A DNA stretch of 56,805 nt from Methylobacter sp. (GTDB lineage Bacteria > Pseudomonadota > Gammaproteobacteria > Methylococcales > Methylomonadaceae): positions 1 to 56,805 of the forward strand of contig JAURZV010000051.1 of NCBI GenBank assembly GCA_030653175.1. Direction: 5' to 3'. Shown here piece by piece: positions 9,466 to 17,822 of this stretch; position 1 is the first letter of the stretch; the number at the start of each line of letters is the position of its first letter. The notes under the pieces were generated by a model, which made no database searches, was not told the DNA's origin, and saw only the letters and a list, made by a program, of their open reading frames with translations. The position numbers were made by a program, and so were the translations under genes.

Positions 9466-9500
9466 GGTAGAGCACCAACAGTAGGCGCTTTACGCGACGC
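9466..9500. repeat. Second copy of the zwf-edd repeat
   Basis: This segment (GTGGTAGAGCACC, then GTAGGCGCTTTACGCGACG) matches, in inverted orientation, 3658-3692 in the zwf-edd gap. It lies between the DUF3301 gene and the zinc-ribbon gene. Confidence 0.55.
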
Positions 9501-9559
9501 AGGAGCAGCGTAGCGGTGTGCCGAAGAATTCTGAAGAAATGATTTTTGCGGAGGATTAA

Positions 9560-9847
9560 ATGAATAAATGTTCAGTATGTGGTTATGAACGTAATGACCG
9601 CGATATGAAATGTCCGGAATGCGGCAGTTATTATTCAAAGATTGCCGAGATTATTGCCGAGCAGGAAGCGCAGGAAGAAATGCAAACATTTCGTGGGCGA
9701 TGCAAAAGAATCCTTAACTCGGATGATATTAAGTATGAACTGCTGGCCGAATTGAGGCTGATAAGGTCGAGGTTGACTAAGAGAGGAATGTTCGCGCTTT
9801 TTGTTATTTTCGTCTTTGTGTTTGCTTTAGTCGTTTCTGTTTTGTAG
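9560..9847 (+). CDS. Zinc-ribbon protein with C-terminal membrane anchor
   Basis: A 95-residue protein. Its N-terminus is a zinc ribbon with cysteines 4, 7, 18 and 21 (CSVCGYERNDRDMKCPECG). A charged helical middle follows, then a transmembrane segment at the very end (MFALFVIFVFVFALVVSVL). This suggests a tail-anchored inner-membrane protein with a cytoplasmic ribbon. GGAGG precedes the ATG. No specific function can be assigned. Confidence 0.8.
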   Translation: MNKCSVCGYERNDRDMKCPECGSYYSKIAEIIAEQEAQEEMQTFRGRCKRILNSDDIKYELLAELRLIRSRLTKRGMFALFVIFVFVFALVVSVL

Positions 9848-9860
9848 CAAGCATCAATCA

Positions 9861-9888
9861 GTCGGGCAACGAAAAACAGTTGCCCGAC
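9861..9888 (+). terminator. Hairpin after the zinc-ribbon gene
   Basis: GTCGGGCAAC (9861-9870) pairs perfectly with GTTGCCCGAC (9879-9888) around an 8-base A-rich loop, 13 bases after the stop codon. No T-run follows. It is probably a terminator shared with convergent transcription from fdxA. Confidence 0.5.
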
Positions 9889-9925
9889 CCCCGACTCATT
9901 TCAAAATCCTTTATCTTTTGATCTA

Positions 9926-10048
9926 TCAGACAGGGGGCGGTGTTTTGTACGTGTCCTTCAATTTTTGTTGTCGCTCTGTATCCGCCTGGCCGTTCTTATC
10001 AGGGTCGCAGACATCGAGGATGAATGGCTGAAACAAGCAATAGAACAA
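9926..10048 (-). pseudogene. Coding-like fragment downstream of fdxA
   Basis: An open frame of 40 codons from a possible TTG start to TGA at 9926-9928. The protein-like tail reads LDVCDPDKNGQADTERQQK, then a Lys/Thr/Pro-rich end. It sits directly behind fdxA on the same strand. It has no clear ribosome binding site. It could be the 3' remnant of a lost gene or a tiny real gene. No family recognised. Confidence 0.25.
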
Positions 10049-10055
10049 GTTTTAT

Positions 10056-10379
10056 TTATCTTTCCAGTAGGTCGAGTTTGCCTTCTTTACCATTCCACTC
10101 ATCAGCATCAGGTAAAGCCGGTTTTACATCCGTAATAACAGGCCATTGTTTGGCTAGTTCTGCATTTAATGCGATAAAAACTTCTTGTCCTTCCGGCAAT
10201 TCATCTTCTGCAAAAATTGCGTTGGCAGGGCATTCAGGTTCGCATAACGTGCAATCAATACATTCATCCGGATCAATAACCAGAAAGTTAGGGCCTTCAT
10301 GAAAGCAATCTACAGGGCATACATCTACACAATCAGTAAATTTGCATTTAATACAGTTTTCGGTGACTACAAAAGTCAT
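10056..10379 (-). CDS. fdxA: 7Fe ferredoxin, FdxA type
   Basis: A 107-residue soluble ferredoxin closely resembling Azotobacter vinelandii ferredoxin I. Nine cysteines are visible at about 9, 12, 17, 21, 25, 40, 43, 46 and 50. The patterns [17 protein letters not shown] and [12 protein letters not shown] bind one 3Fe-4S and one 4Fe-4S cluster. The long C-terminal extension ([14 protein letters not shown]) is typical of FdxA. It carries low-potential electrons in the cytoplasm; the partner is not evident from its neighbours. Confidence 0.95.
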   Translation of the reverse strand: MTFVVTENCIKCKFTDCVDVCPVDCFHEGPNFLVIDPDECIDCTLCEPECPANAIFAEDELPEGQEVFIALNAELAKQWPVITDVKPALPDADEWNGKEGKLDLLER

Positions 10380-10505
10380 AATTATTACCAGGAAAGTTGA
10401 TTTTTAATTTAGGGCATTATTCTAGCAGAAAGAATTGCACGATTGAATGCCGAGTTTGTTAAAGGCGTCATTTAGCAGGATTGGGTGCGATGGTGAGTAT
10501 AAGGC

Positions 10506-11192
10506 TTACTTTGCGCTTGCCGAATTAAATACAGATAAAAACATGCCTTTTTCGTTGTTGATTTTTCGTTTTTGAGTATTTTGCAAGGCGAGCCTTGCTT
10601 CCGCTTTTAGTTGATTGTCGGCATAAAGCTGTTCAGCACGCGCTGGAGCAGCGGCTGCCCTTTCCAAATAAATGGCCGCATCGTTAAGTTTATTATGTAA
10701 CAACAGAAATTCGCCGTAAAAATAGTTGACATCAATGCCGTCAGGATTGATTTTAAGTGCGGTTTCCAGCATTTGTTTGGCGGCATCGTCATCGCCAAAT
10801 GAGATAGGCCATTTGGGCGCCATGTAATAAAGCGTGCCTAAAGTCACATAGGCTGACCCGCCCATGGTTTTCGGGTTGATTTTAATGGCTTTGATCAGTA
10901 AATCATGCGCCTCATGAATGGCGCCAAGCGCAGAAAAAGCATCTTGTTGATCGGCATAAGTCGCTTTTAACACGGCCTGCCAGAAAATGGGTTCGGCGGC
11001 GTCCGGGTGTTGTCGGGCTAAGTTGGTAGTCTTATCAAGCAGTTGAGCATAAGCAGGCCCTTGTTTGCTTTTGGGCGTGCTGTAGTAAATAGATGCCCAT
11101 TCAGCTTCAATGTTTTTTAAAGAGTCTTTAAGGCTCTCCGCAAAACATTGAGTCGATAGTAGCAATAAAACAACAAAAACTAATTTTTTCAT
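10506..11192 (-). CDS. Periplasmic tetratricopeptide-repeat protein
   Basis: A 228-residue protein from the ATG at 11192, chosen because it opens directly with a signal peptide (MKKLVFVVLLLLSTQCFA); an in-frame TTG lies six codons earlier. The mature protein is all-helical with TPR-like repeats (for example AVLKATYADQQDAFSALGAI and LINAIKINP-type units, then LKINPDGIDVNYFYGEFLL). It is probably a periplasmic scaffold or chaperone-like protein. No specific partner can be named. Confidence 0.75.
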   Translation of the reverse strand: MKKLVFVVLLLLSTQCFAESLKDSLKNIEAEWASIYYSTPKSKQGPAYAQLLDKTTNLARQHPDAAEPIFWQAVLKATYADQQDAFSALGAIHEAHDLLIKAIKINPKTMGGSAYVTLGTLYYMAPKWPISFGDDDAAKQMLETALKINPDGIDVNYFYGEFLLLHNKLNDAAIYLERAAAAPARAEQLYADNQLKAEARLALQNTQKRKINNEKGMFLSVFNSASAK

Positions 11193-11249
11193 GCGGAAAA
11201 TATAAAACAAAACTCATAATATTTCAATATGTCTATGAAATATTTAGCC

Positions 11250-11720
11250 TTAACGCCATTCTGAATACGGATGGATTGCGAGGTTGTTGTTGTAATAACG
11301 CAAATCACCGGTGACTTCCAAGCCTAACCAGGGCGGTTTTGAAAAAGATTGTCCTGTTTCGTCCAATTCGATTTCAGCGACTATCAAGCCCTGATTGTCG
11401 CCTTCAAACTCATCTATTTCCCAAAGATTGGCATCATCAGTAACGAAATGACGGGTTTTTTCGATTAATGGCTTTCTGCAAAGATTATCTAATATCTCGT
11501 TTGCATCAGTTATTGGAATTTCATATTCATATTCATGCCGGTGAGTGCCGATAGTCGCAGTTTTTATATTCAACCACGCATGGTCATTACTGATTCGCAC
11601 CCTGATTGAGCTGGTTGCCTGAGAGCTTAAATAGCCTTGCCGATATTTTACCGAGTGGCTAACGTGCTTGCGCCAGTCATCGTTGGCGAGCAAAAATTTA
11701 TGTTCTATTTCTATAGCCAT
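11250..11720 (-). CDS. CYTH-domain protein, probable inorganic triphosphatase
   Basis: A 156-residue protein of the CYTH superfamily. The signature ExExK is seen as EIEHKF (residues 3-8). It is followed by SIRVRIS, the lysine strand WLNIKTA, the EYEYEIP pair and WEIDEF, with EIEL further on. Bacterial members of this size (as in Nitrosomonas) hydrolyse tripolyphosphate using Mg2+. Class IV adenylate cyclase activity is a less likely alternative. AAGGAAA lies ahead of the ATG. Confidence 0.88.
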   Translation of the reverse strand: MAIEIEHKFLLANDDWRKHVSHSVKYRQGYLSSQATSSIRVRISNDHAWLNIKTATIGTHRHEYEYEIPITDANEILDNLCRKPLIEKTRHFVTDDANLWEIDEFEGDNQGLIVAEIELDETGQSFSKPPWLGLEVTGDLRYYNNNLAIHPYSEWR

Positions 11721-12087
11721 GATTAGATTTCCTTATAGGGGTTGCCAGTAGGGCAGGTTTAGTATTCTGGTATACGCGCATGGAAAATTTCTCCGGCGGT
11801 AACCTCGACTGCAAGTGGGGCGTTAGTTTTGTGTGCTATGTTAATGGAGGGAAAGAGAGCTATAAAATTACTTTGTAATGCAAGAATATTCAAGAGGCGG
11901 GTGTGGCTGCACTGCAAAGCCAAACTTAAATATTGAGCATTTTTTAGATGAGTCCGGCACACGCCGGTCCTGTTTTGACCGGTAATCTGGGTCATTTGAA
12001 GTATAAATGTATAGTTTCGTGCGATTTGTAGTCGGGCGTATCTGGTCGTCCCGGGCAATGCTTCCACGGAGTAAGGTAGGAACCCGG
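11721..12087. other. Gap between CYTH gene and yacG, possible gene remnant
   Basis: No intact gene is supported. On the minus strand a frame ending at 11759 finishes in a protein-like stretch (APLAVEVTAGEIFHARIPEY), but its upstream part is not protein-like. It may be the tail of a decayed gene. A short stem (CCGGCACACGCCGG) lies near 11954. Confidence 0.4.
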
Positions 12088-12294
12088 TTAATGAAAGAAA
12101 GTATCGTCCTCACTATCGCTTTCCAGCGACACTGATTGACCTGGAATCCTCTTTTCTTCCATTGCCCATTCTCCCAGGTCAATCAATTTACAACGTTCGG
12201 AGCAGAATGGTTTGGATTGCTGTTCAGGAGCCCAAGGCACAGAACATCCGCAGTTGGGACATTTTACAATGAGTGGTTTGCTGGATGACGACAT
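12088..12294 (-). CDS. yacG: DNA gyrase inhibitor YacG, zinc-binding
   Basis: A 68-residue zinc-finger protein with the four-cysteine motif CPNCG and [14 protein letters not shown], followed by an acidic tail. In E. coli YacG binds GyrB and inhibits gyrase. It overlaps the end of zapD by one base (TAATG), in the usual pilD-coaE-zapD-yacG order, so it is probably translated together with zapD. Confidence 0.93.
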   Translation of the reverse strand: MSSSSKPLIVKCPNCGCSVPWAPEQQSKPFCSERCKLIDLGEWAMEEKRIPGQSVSLESDSEDDTFFH

Positions 12295-13070
12295 TAGAAA
12301 AGGCAGCAGGTTAAGGAAAAAGGAATGTCATCAGAGGTTTGTGTTGGACGTTTGTTGTCGGAAGACGGCGCCATGAACCGGATGGTGCAGCGGTGTTTGC
12401 CGCCGCTGATTTCTGCAAAGCAGTGTATGGATTTGTCCAAGCTTATTTTAAGCAGTTGGTGGGGTTGGTTGGTGTTCAGCAAAAATTGAAAGAAGCCTGC
12501 TTCTGCAATCTCTTGAGTAGGTGAACTGCAATTACGGATAAAATTAAGAATCAGGTCAATTGCGATACGAATGTCGGCAAAGGGCTTGCTCCAGTGTTCC
12601 AGATCTTTTAATCGAATGGCTTCATCCTGTTCCAGCCAATAATGGAATTCGGGTAAATCAAAGGAGCAGGTTCCACCAGGGATGGAACTGCGTTGAGCTA
12701 TGCTCTGGAATAGGTCGCTTTCCATGACACGGGTACCGATCTTTCCGTTAGTGTCATAAAGTTTTTTGCTGGTTTGATTTAATTTATTAAGCAGTTCTTC
12801 CAGTTTTTGGGTGTCGACGCTCTGGTTATGGGCGATTTTATTCAGCACATTGGCATGGCGATCCAGCTCTTTCAGTATTTCCGATTTAAGATCATTGCGT
12901 CTGAAAATTGTCATGATATCGAGCAGCACATTAATAGCGGCGCGTTTATCGGCAACTGTCTCTCCCGTTAAAAAATGGCTGAATTGTTGGAAAAGCTGTT
13001 CTAACCGTATGAAAACCCGGATGCGTTCATTGAGTGGAAATTCATAGGTAATAGTGGTGTTCACAGACAA
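12294..13070 (-). CDS. zapD: Cell division protein ZapD
   Basis: A 258-residue all-alpha protein (former DUF1342) that cross-links and bundles FtsZ filaments at the division ring. Family features include the N-terminal [19 protein letters not shown] and the [15 protein letters not shown] motif. It lies one base after coaE and overlaps yacG, as in other gammaproteobacteria. Confidence 0.95.
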   Translation of the reverse strand: MSVNTTITYEFPLNERIRVFIRLEQLFQQFSHFLTGETVADKRAAINVLLDIMTIFRRNDLKSEILKELDRHANVLNKIAHNQSVDTQKLEELLNKLNQTSKKLYDTNGKIGTRVMESDLFQSIAQRSSIPGGTCSFDLPEFHYWLEQDEAIRLKDLEHWSKPFADIRIAIDLILNFIRNCSSPTQEIAEAGFFQFLLNTNQPHQLLKISLDKSIHCFAEISGGKHRCTIRFMAPSSDNKRPTQTSDDIPFSLTCCLF

Positions 13071-13071
13071 G

Positions 13072-13674
13072 TTAATCCCGGCAAGCGCTTAATGAAAGAT
13101 ATAAATTGTGCAGTTTTTTTACTTGTTCTGCAAGTCTATAATCAGCAGTCGAGTTATCAATCAAGTCATCGGCTTTTGCTTTTCTGTATGCACGCGATAC
13201 TTGATTGTCAATTATGGATTGTATTCTTTCAATGGTCAGGTTATCCCGGATTTGAACGCGCTCGATCTGTGTTTCAACAGGACAGTCGATAACCAGTATC
13301 CGGTCAACAAGATGAGTCATGCCGGTTTCGAATAATAATGGAATACTTATAATGCAGTAGGGAGCGACCAGCTGTTCAAGTTCTGCTTGTATCGTTTTAT
13401 AGATTAAGGGATGAAGTATCGATTCAAGTTTCTGTTTCTGCTTAAGGTCGGAAAAAACCTTTTCCCTGAGATTTTGTCTATTTAACGAGCCGTCCGGGTT
13501 AAGGATAGCCGTGCCAAACTCCTGTTGTATTTGAGCCAGTGCAGGTTGCCCTTTTTCGACCAGCCGATGGGCTATTTGGTCGGCATCGAGCACCGGGGTA
13601 TTTAAGTCAGCGAAAATCCCGGCAACAGTCGATTTGCCGCAGCCTATGCCGCCGGTTAATCCGACTTTCAACAT
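13072..13674 (-). CDS. coaE: Dephospho-CoA kinase
   Basis: Phosphorylates dephospho-CoA at the 3'-hydroxyl, the last step of coenzyme A synthesis. The P-loop GLTGGIGCGKST is at residues 5-16, and the DADQIAHRLV motif and IPLLFETG follow. Length (200 residues) is normal. It sits three bases after pilD and one base before zapD, so the run is clearly one operon. Confidence 0.96.
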   Translation of the reverse strand: MLKVGLTGGIGCGKSTVAGIFADLNTPVLDADQIAHRLVEKGQPALAQIQQEFGTAILNPDGSLNRQNLREKVFSDLKQKQKLESILHPLIYKTIQAELEQLVAPYCIISIPLLFETGMTHLVDRILVIDCPVETQIERVQIRDNLTIERIQSIIDNQVSRAYRKAKADDLIDNSTADYRLAEQVKKLHNLYLSLSACRD

Positions 13675-13677
13675 GCC

Positions 13678-14646
13678 TTATAGACCTACGGTGGTTAAAT
13701 AGAGTTGGTTGAGCTCATTTCCCCATAACAGTGCAATCCACCCTGCGATAGCTAAATAGGGGCCGAAAGGGATGGGGACGTTATGATCGTGTTTGACAAA
13801 AATGATCATGCTTACGCCAATAATTGCACCGACCAGCGATGATAATAAAATAATAATCGGTAAGTACTGCCAGCCCAGCCAGGCGCCGAATAAAGCCAGC
13901 AATTTGAAGTCGCCATAGCCCATGCCTTCTTTGCCGGTTGCCAGTTTAAACAGATGAAAGACAGCCCAAAGAGCGATATAGCCGGCTACTGCGCCGATGA
14001 TGCTGGCGTGAGCATCAGTAAAGACATTAAACAGGCTCAGACACATACCCAGCCAAAGCAAGGGGAGGGTGATGGAGTCAGGTAGTAACTGATGGTCAAT
14101 ATCAATAAAAATTAACGCAATCAACGACCAGGTCAGTATCAGAGCAAAAACAGCTTGAGGCGTGTAGCCAAAATGCCAAGCCACTATGATTGAGGCTAGT
14201 GCCGTGAAAGTTTCTACGATCGGATAACGCATTGAAATGCGACAGTCGCATTTTGCACATTTACCTCTTAAAAAAAGGTAGCTGATGACTGGAATGTTTT
14301 GGTAAGGTTTGATGGGCGCATTGCAGCCGGGACAGCGGGATAAAGGGAAAACCAGGTTGAAGGGTTCCTCGGCAACCGCCCCCTGCGTTGTTCTCGGCAA
14401 CTGCTCCTTGCGTTGCTCTACCTCTGGGGTCGTGCCTCCTGCATTCATGCCGTTGCCGGCCTGTGCCTGTATAGCTTCCGGATTGATTTGCAGATACTCC
14501 ATGCATTCCCTACGCCATCCTCGTTGCATCATTATCGGTAATCTGTAGATAACAACATTGAGAAAACTGCCGACAAGCAAGCCGATAACACCGGCCAGAG
14601 CCGAAAATAGGACGGTTATATTTAAAAGCATACTAAGCTGTTGCAT
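13678..14646 (-). CDS. pilD: Prepilin peptidase PilD, with repeat-derived insert
   Basis: An inner-membrane aspartic protease that cleaves and N-methylates type IV prepilins. The four zinc cysteines lie in CPGCN and CAKCDC, and the catalytic aspartates in IDIDHQLLPD and GMGYGDFKLL. About eight membrane segments follow. I set the start at 14646 (MQQLSMLLN), which gives the usual spacing to VGSFLNVVIYRLP; a TTG at 14709 and an ATG at 14673 are alternatives. Residues about 60-92, between the N-terminal helix and the cysteine domain, have no counterpart in typical PilD. They are encoded by a repeat also seen at the lptF 3' end. Confidence 0.94.
   Translation of the reverse strand: MQQLSMLLNITVLFSALAGVIGLLVGSFLNVVIYRLPIMMQRGWRRECMEYLQINPEAIQAQAGNGMNAGGTTPEVEQRKEQLPRTTQGAVAEEPFNLVFPLSRCPGCNAPIKPYQNIPVISYLFLRGKCAKCDCRISMRYPIVETFTALASIIVAWHFGYTPQAVFALILTWSLIALIFIDIDHQLLPDSITLPLLWLGMCLSLFNVFTDAHASIIGAVAGYIALWAVFHLFKLATGKEGMGYGDFKLLALFGAWLGWQYLPIIILLSSLVGAIIGVSMIIFVKHDHNVPIPFGPYLAIAGWIALLWGNELNQLYLTTVGL
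14375..14480. repeat. Repeat inserted in frame within pilD
   Basis: On the plus strand it contains TCGGCAACTGCTCCTTGCGT followed by TGCTCTACCTC, preceded by a partial tandem copy (TCGGCAACCGCCCCCTGCGT). The same core occurs at 33740-33770 at the end of lptF. It keeps the pilD frame open and adds about 33 residues in a linker. Confidence 0.65.
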
Positions 14647-14753
14647 CTTTTTTTGATAAAGTGGGCGCTCCATGGCGGGAGCGTTTATGAATAGGGTATT
14701 TGAGGACAATTACTCCTGCATAAGCAGTCGTGTCTAACCAGTAACGTACAACG

Positions 14754-15974
14754 TTACTTAATAGCTGCGCCCATTTTAAATATCGGTAAATACATTGCGA
14801 CAATCAGGCCGCCGACTAAAATGCCTAAAATAACCATGATGAAGGGTTCCATTAAGCTGCTCAAATTATCGACGAGATTATCGACTTCCTCATCGAAAAA
14901 ATCGGCAACTTTTAACAGCATAGAGTCCATAGAGCCTGATTCCTCTCCGATAGCCACCATCTGTATCACCATATTGGGCCAAAGATTTGCCTGCTGCATG
15001 GCAAATTGAAGTCTTTGTCCGGTCGCCACCTCATCGCGCATTTTTAAAACGGCTTCGGCGTAGATAATATTGCCGCAGGCTCCGGCAACGGACTCCAGTG
15101 CCTCTACCAAAGGCACCCCGGCTGCCGACATGGTAGCCAAGGTTCTGGCAAACCGTGCGATTGCAGACTTATGTAAAATGAGACCGACTACCGGTATTTT
15201 TAGCAGGGTTTTATCAAGGAAGTGATTGAATTTCTTTGAGCGTTTTTTAAAATAGCCAAATGTGTAAACGACGCCGACAACAATGCCGACAACAACATAC
15301 CACCATGCCTGCATCCATTCAGACATGGTGACAACCATTTTAGTGAAGGCCGGCAGGTCTGCGCCGAAGCTTTTGAACATGTCGGAAAATACCGGTACCA
15401 CAAATATCAGCAGGATAGTGGTGACGATAAAGGCTACGACTATTACCGCGATCGGATAGGTCAGAGCCTTTTTGATCTTTTTCTTCATCGACTCGGTTTT
15501 TTCTTTGTAGGTTGCGATTTTATCCAGCAGTGTTTCTAATACCCCTGCCTGTTCGCCTGCTTCAACCAAGTTGCAAGTTAATTCATCAAAATACAACGGT
15601 CTTTTGTTAAGCGCTTGGGCTAAGGTGTCGCCGCCTTCAATATCGGTTTTGATACCCATGAGCAGAGCCTCCATGCTTGGATTGTCGTGGCCTTTGCCGA
15701 CAATATCGAATGACTGAACCAACGGTACGCCCGCTTTAAGCATGGTGGCTAATTGCCTGGAAAAAACGGCTATATCGCCCGGCGTGATAGCCTGGATTTT
15801 TTGAGTGAATAGCGGCTTGGGTTTTTTCTTGAATTTAACAACGCGATATCCCTGCCGCCGCAGCTCAGTCTTTGCAATGACTTCACTTTTTGCGGAGATG
15901 ATTCCTCCTGCTTTCTTTTTATTTTTATCGGTTCCCGCCCAGACGAAATCTATTTGTTCAGTTTGCTCTGCCAT
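14754..15974 (-). CDS. pilC: Type IV pilus inner-membrane platform protein PilC
   Basis: A 406-residue polytopic protein with two T2SSF domains (residues about 75-198 and 278-400), each ending in a membrane helix pair, as in PilC/GspF. It couples the PilB motor to pilin insertion. The N-terminal domain before PGDIAVFSRQLATMLKAGVP is cytoplasmic. It lies two bases after pilB and about 100 bases before pilD. No major pilin gene is in the window. Confidence 0.96.
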   Translation of the reverse strand: MAEQTEQIDFVWAGTDKNKKKAGGIISAKSEVIAKTELRRQGYRVVKFKKKPKPLFTQKIQAITPGDIAVFSRQLATMLKAGVPLVQSFDIVGKGHDNPSMEALLMGIKTDIEGGDTLAQALNKRPLYFDELTCNLVEAGEQAGVLETLLDKIATYKEKTESMKKKIKKALTYPIAVIVVAFIVTTILLIFVVPVFSDMFKSFGADLPAFTKMVVTMSEWMQAWWYVVVGIVVGVVYTFGYFKKRSKKFNHFLDKTLLKIPVVGLILHKSAIARFARTLATMSAAGVPLVEALESVAGACGNIIYAEAVLKMRDEVATGQRLQFAMQQANLWPNMVIQMVAIGEESGSMDSMLLKVADFFDEEVDNLVDNLSSLMEPFIMVILGILVGGLIVAMYLPIFKMGAAIK

Positions 15975-15976
15975 GT

Positions 15977-17689
15977 TTATTCCTTGGTGATTCGATCAAT
16001 TTCTTCCAAGCTGGTTATGCCCATGCGCACTTTGTTTAACCCTGACCTGCGTAAATCATTAAAACCTTCGGCCAGAGCGCACTCTGCCAGCTGATCGGTA
16101 TTACCCCCGTTTAGTATAAGGGTACGCATTTTGTCGGTCAGCGTCAGGACTTGATAAACACCGACTCGACCTTTGTAACCATTGGTGCAATATTCGCAAC
16201 CCACTGCACTGAATATTTTAAGGTCGTGCAACTCTTCTTGTTTAAAACCGGCAGCAAGGAGGACTTTATCGGGAAAGTCGGCGGGGACTTTGCAATGTTC
16301 ACATAGCCGTCGGCCTAAACGTTGCGCCATAATCAAATTGACCGCTGCAACGATATTGAAGGCGGGGATGCCCATTTGCAGGAGGCGGTTTAAGGTTTGC
16401 GGCGCATCGTTAGTATGTAAGGTCGATAGCACCAAATGGCCTGTTTGTGCGGCTTTGACGGCGATTTCGGCGGTTTCCAAATCACGAATCTCACCCACCA
16501 TGATAATGTCAGGATCCTGCCGCAAAAAGGCGCGTAAAGCACTGGCGAAGGTCAGGCCGGCTTTAGGATTCATGTTGACCTGATTGATGCCCTCTACGGT
16601 AATTTCCACAGGGTCTTCGGCCGTGGAAATGTTGCGCTCCATGGTGTTGAGGATGTTTAGCCCCGTGTAGAGCGTAACCGTTTTACCGCTACCCGTTGGT
16701 CCCGTTACCAGTACTAAGCCGTAGGGTTTGTTAATAGCCTCAAGAAATATCCGTTGCTGTTCAGGCTCAAAACCCAGTTTTTCGATACCCAGCTGAGCAC
16801 TGGTAGGATCTAAAATACGCATAACGACCTTTTCACCGAACAAGGTAGGGCAGGTGTTTACCCGAAAATCAATCGCACGGTTTTTGGATAAGGTCATTTT
16901 GATACGGCCGTCCTGTGGAACCCTGCGTTCGGCAATATCCATTTTAGACATGACCTTAATGCGGGAGACGAGTCTGCCGGCGATGCTGGCGGGTGGCGTG
17001 GCAACCTGACGGAGTATGCCATCCGATCTATAGCGGATACGGAAGATTTTTTCGTAGGGCTCCATGTGTATATCGGATACCCCTTGTTTTATGGAGTCCA
17101 ACAGTATTTTGTTCACGTAACGAACAATGGGGGCGTCATCAATATCCGAGTTAACATCGGCTTTAGCGGTATCTTCTTCACCGCCGGTAATTTCCAGATT
17201 ATCCAGATCTTCATCAAGCATATCGCTCATTGATGTATCGGCGGCCTCTAAGGAGGCTTCGATGGCTTTGATAAGCTTGTCTTCTTCAACCAGAATGGCT
17301 TCGGGGTTAAGGCGACTGTGAAACTTGATGTCATCCAGAGCGCGAAAGTCGGTTGGGTCCGATACGGCGACAAATAGGGTTTTGCCTCTGACGAACAGGG
17401 GCAGCGCATGGCATTTGCGGATGAGCTTTTCACTGACCAGATTGATAGGGAGTCTACGGAAGTCAATTGCATCCAGATCAAAAAAAGGTACGCCAAATTC
17501 TTGCGAGGCTTGAGATGCTAAGGCTTTGCTGCTAATCAGCTTATTGGTAACAAGATAGCGTATTAACGGGACTTGGTTTTTTTGTGCTTCCCGGCTATGA
17601 ATTTGCGCATCGCTCTCAGTTAGCAAACCTTTTTCAATCAAGCACCGTGTAAGGCCGCTGAATTGTAAATTTGTTGATGCGGTAGTCAT
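15977..17689 (-). CDS. pilB: Type IV pilus assembly ATPase PilB
   Basis: A hexameric cytoplasmic motor for pilus extension, 570 residues. An N-terminal GspE/MshEN domain is followed by the ATPase core: Walker A GPTGSGKTVTLY near residue 330, Walker B DPDIIMVGEIRD near 394 and the His box TGHLVLSTLHTNDAP. The zinc tetracysteine is formed by CEHC (about 463) and CEYC (about 496). No pilT-type features are present. It is the first gene of the pilB-pilC-pilD-coaE-zapD-yacG run, behind a repeat-rich gap after valS. Confidence 0.97.
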   Translation of the reverse strand: MTTASTNLQFSGLTRCLIEKGLLTESDAQIHSREAQKNQVPLIRYLVTNKLISSKALASQASQEFGVPFFDLDAIDFRRLPINLVSEKLIRKCHALPLFVRGKTLFVAVSDPTDFRALDDIKFHSRLNPEAILVEEDKLIKAIEASLEAADTSMSDMLDEDLDNLEITGGEEDTAKADVNSDIDDAPIVRYVNKILLDSIKQGVSDIHMEPYEKIFRIRYRSDGILRQVATPPASIAGRLVSRIKVMSKMDIAERRVPQDGRIKMTLSKNRAIDFRVNTCPTLFGEKVVMRILDPTSAQLGIEKLGFEPEQQRIFLEAINKPYGLVLVTGPTGSGKTVTLYTGLNILNTMERNISTAEDPVEITVEGINQVNMNPKAGLTFASALRAFLRQDPDIIMVGEIRDLETAEIAVKAAQTGHLVLSTLHTNDAPQTLNRLLQMGIPAFNIVAAVNLIMAQRLGRRLCEHCKVPADFPDKVLLAAGFKQEELHDLKIFSAVGCEYCTNGYKGRVGVYQVLTLTDKMRTLILNGGNTDQLAECALAEGFNDLRRSGLNKVRMGITSLEEIDRITKE

Positions 17690-17757
17690 ATGTATGATGA
17701 TTGCTTTGTCAGTTGTTTAAACAAATATAGATGAAAAAGGGGGAGGGTACAAGGCGA

Positions 17758-17812
17758 AAGGCGAAAGGCTAAAGGGGGCTTTCCTTTGCCTTTAGCCTTT
17801 CGTCTTTTGCCT
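17758..17812. repeat. GCCTTT-type palindromic repeat after valS
   Basis: CGAAAGGCTAAAG (17762-17774) pairs perfectly with 17790-17802, with more AAGGCGAAAGG units around it. Similar phrases sit after pgk (47105-47161), ubiJ (51400-51427) and hslU (53208-53270). It could serve as the valS terminator on the minus strand. Confidence 0.6.
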
Positions 17813-17822
17813 GCTTTTTTTC

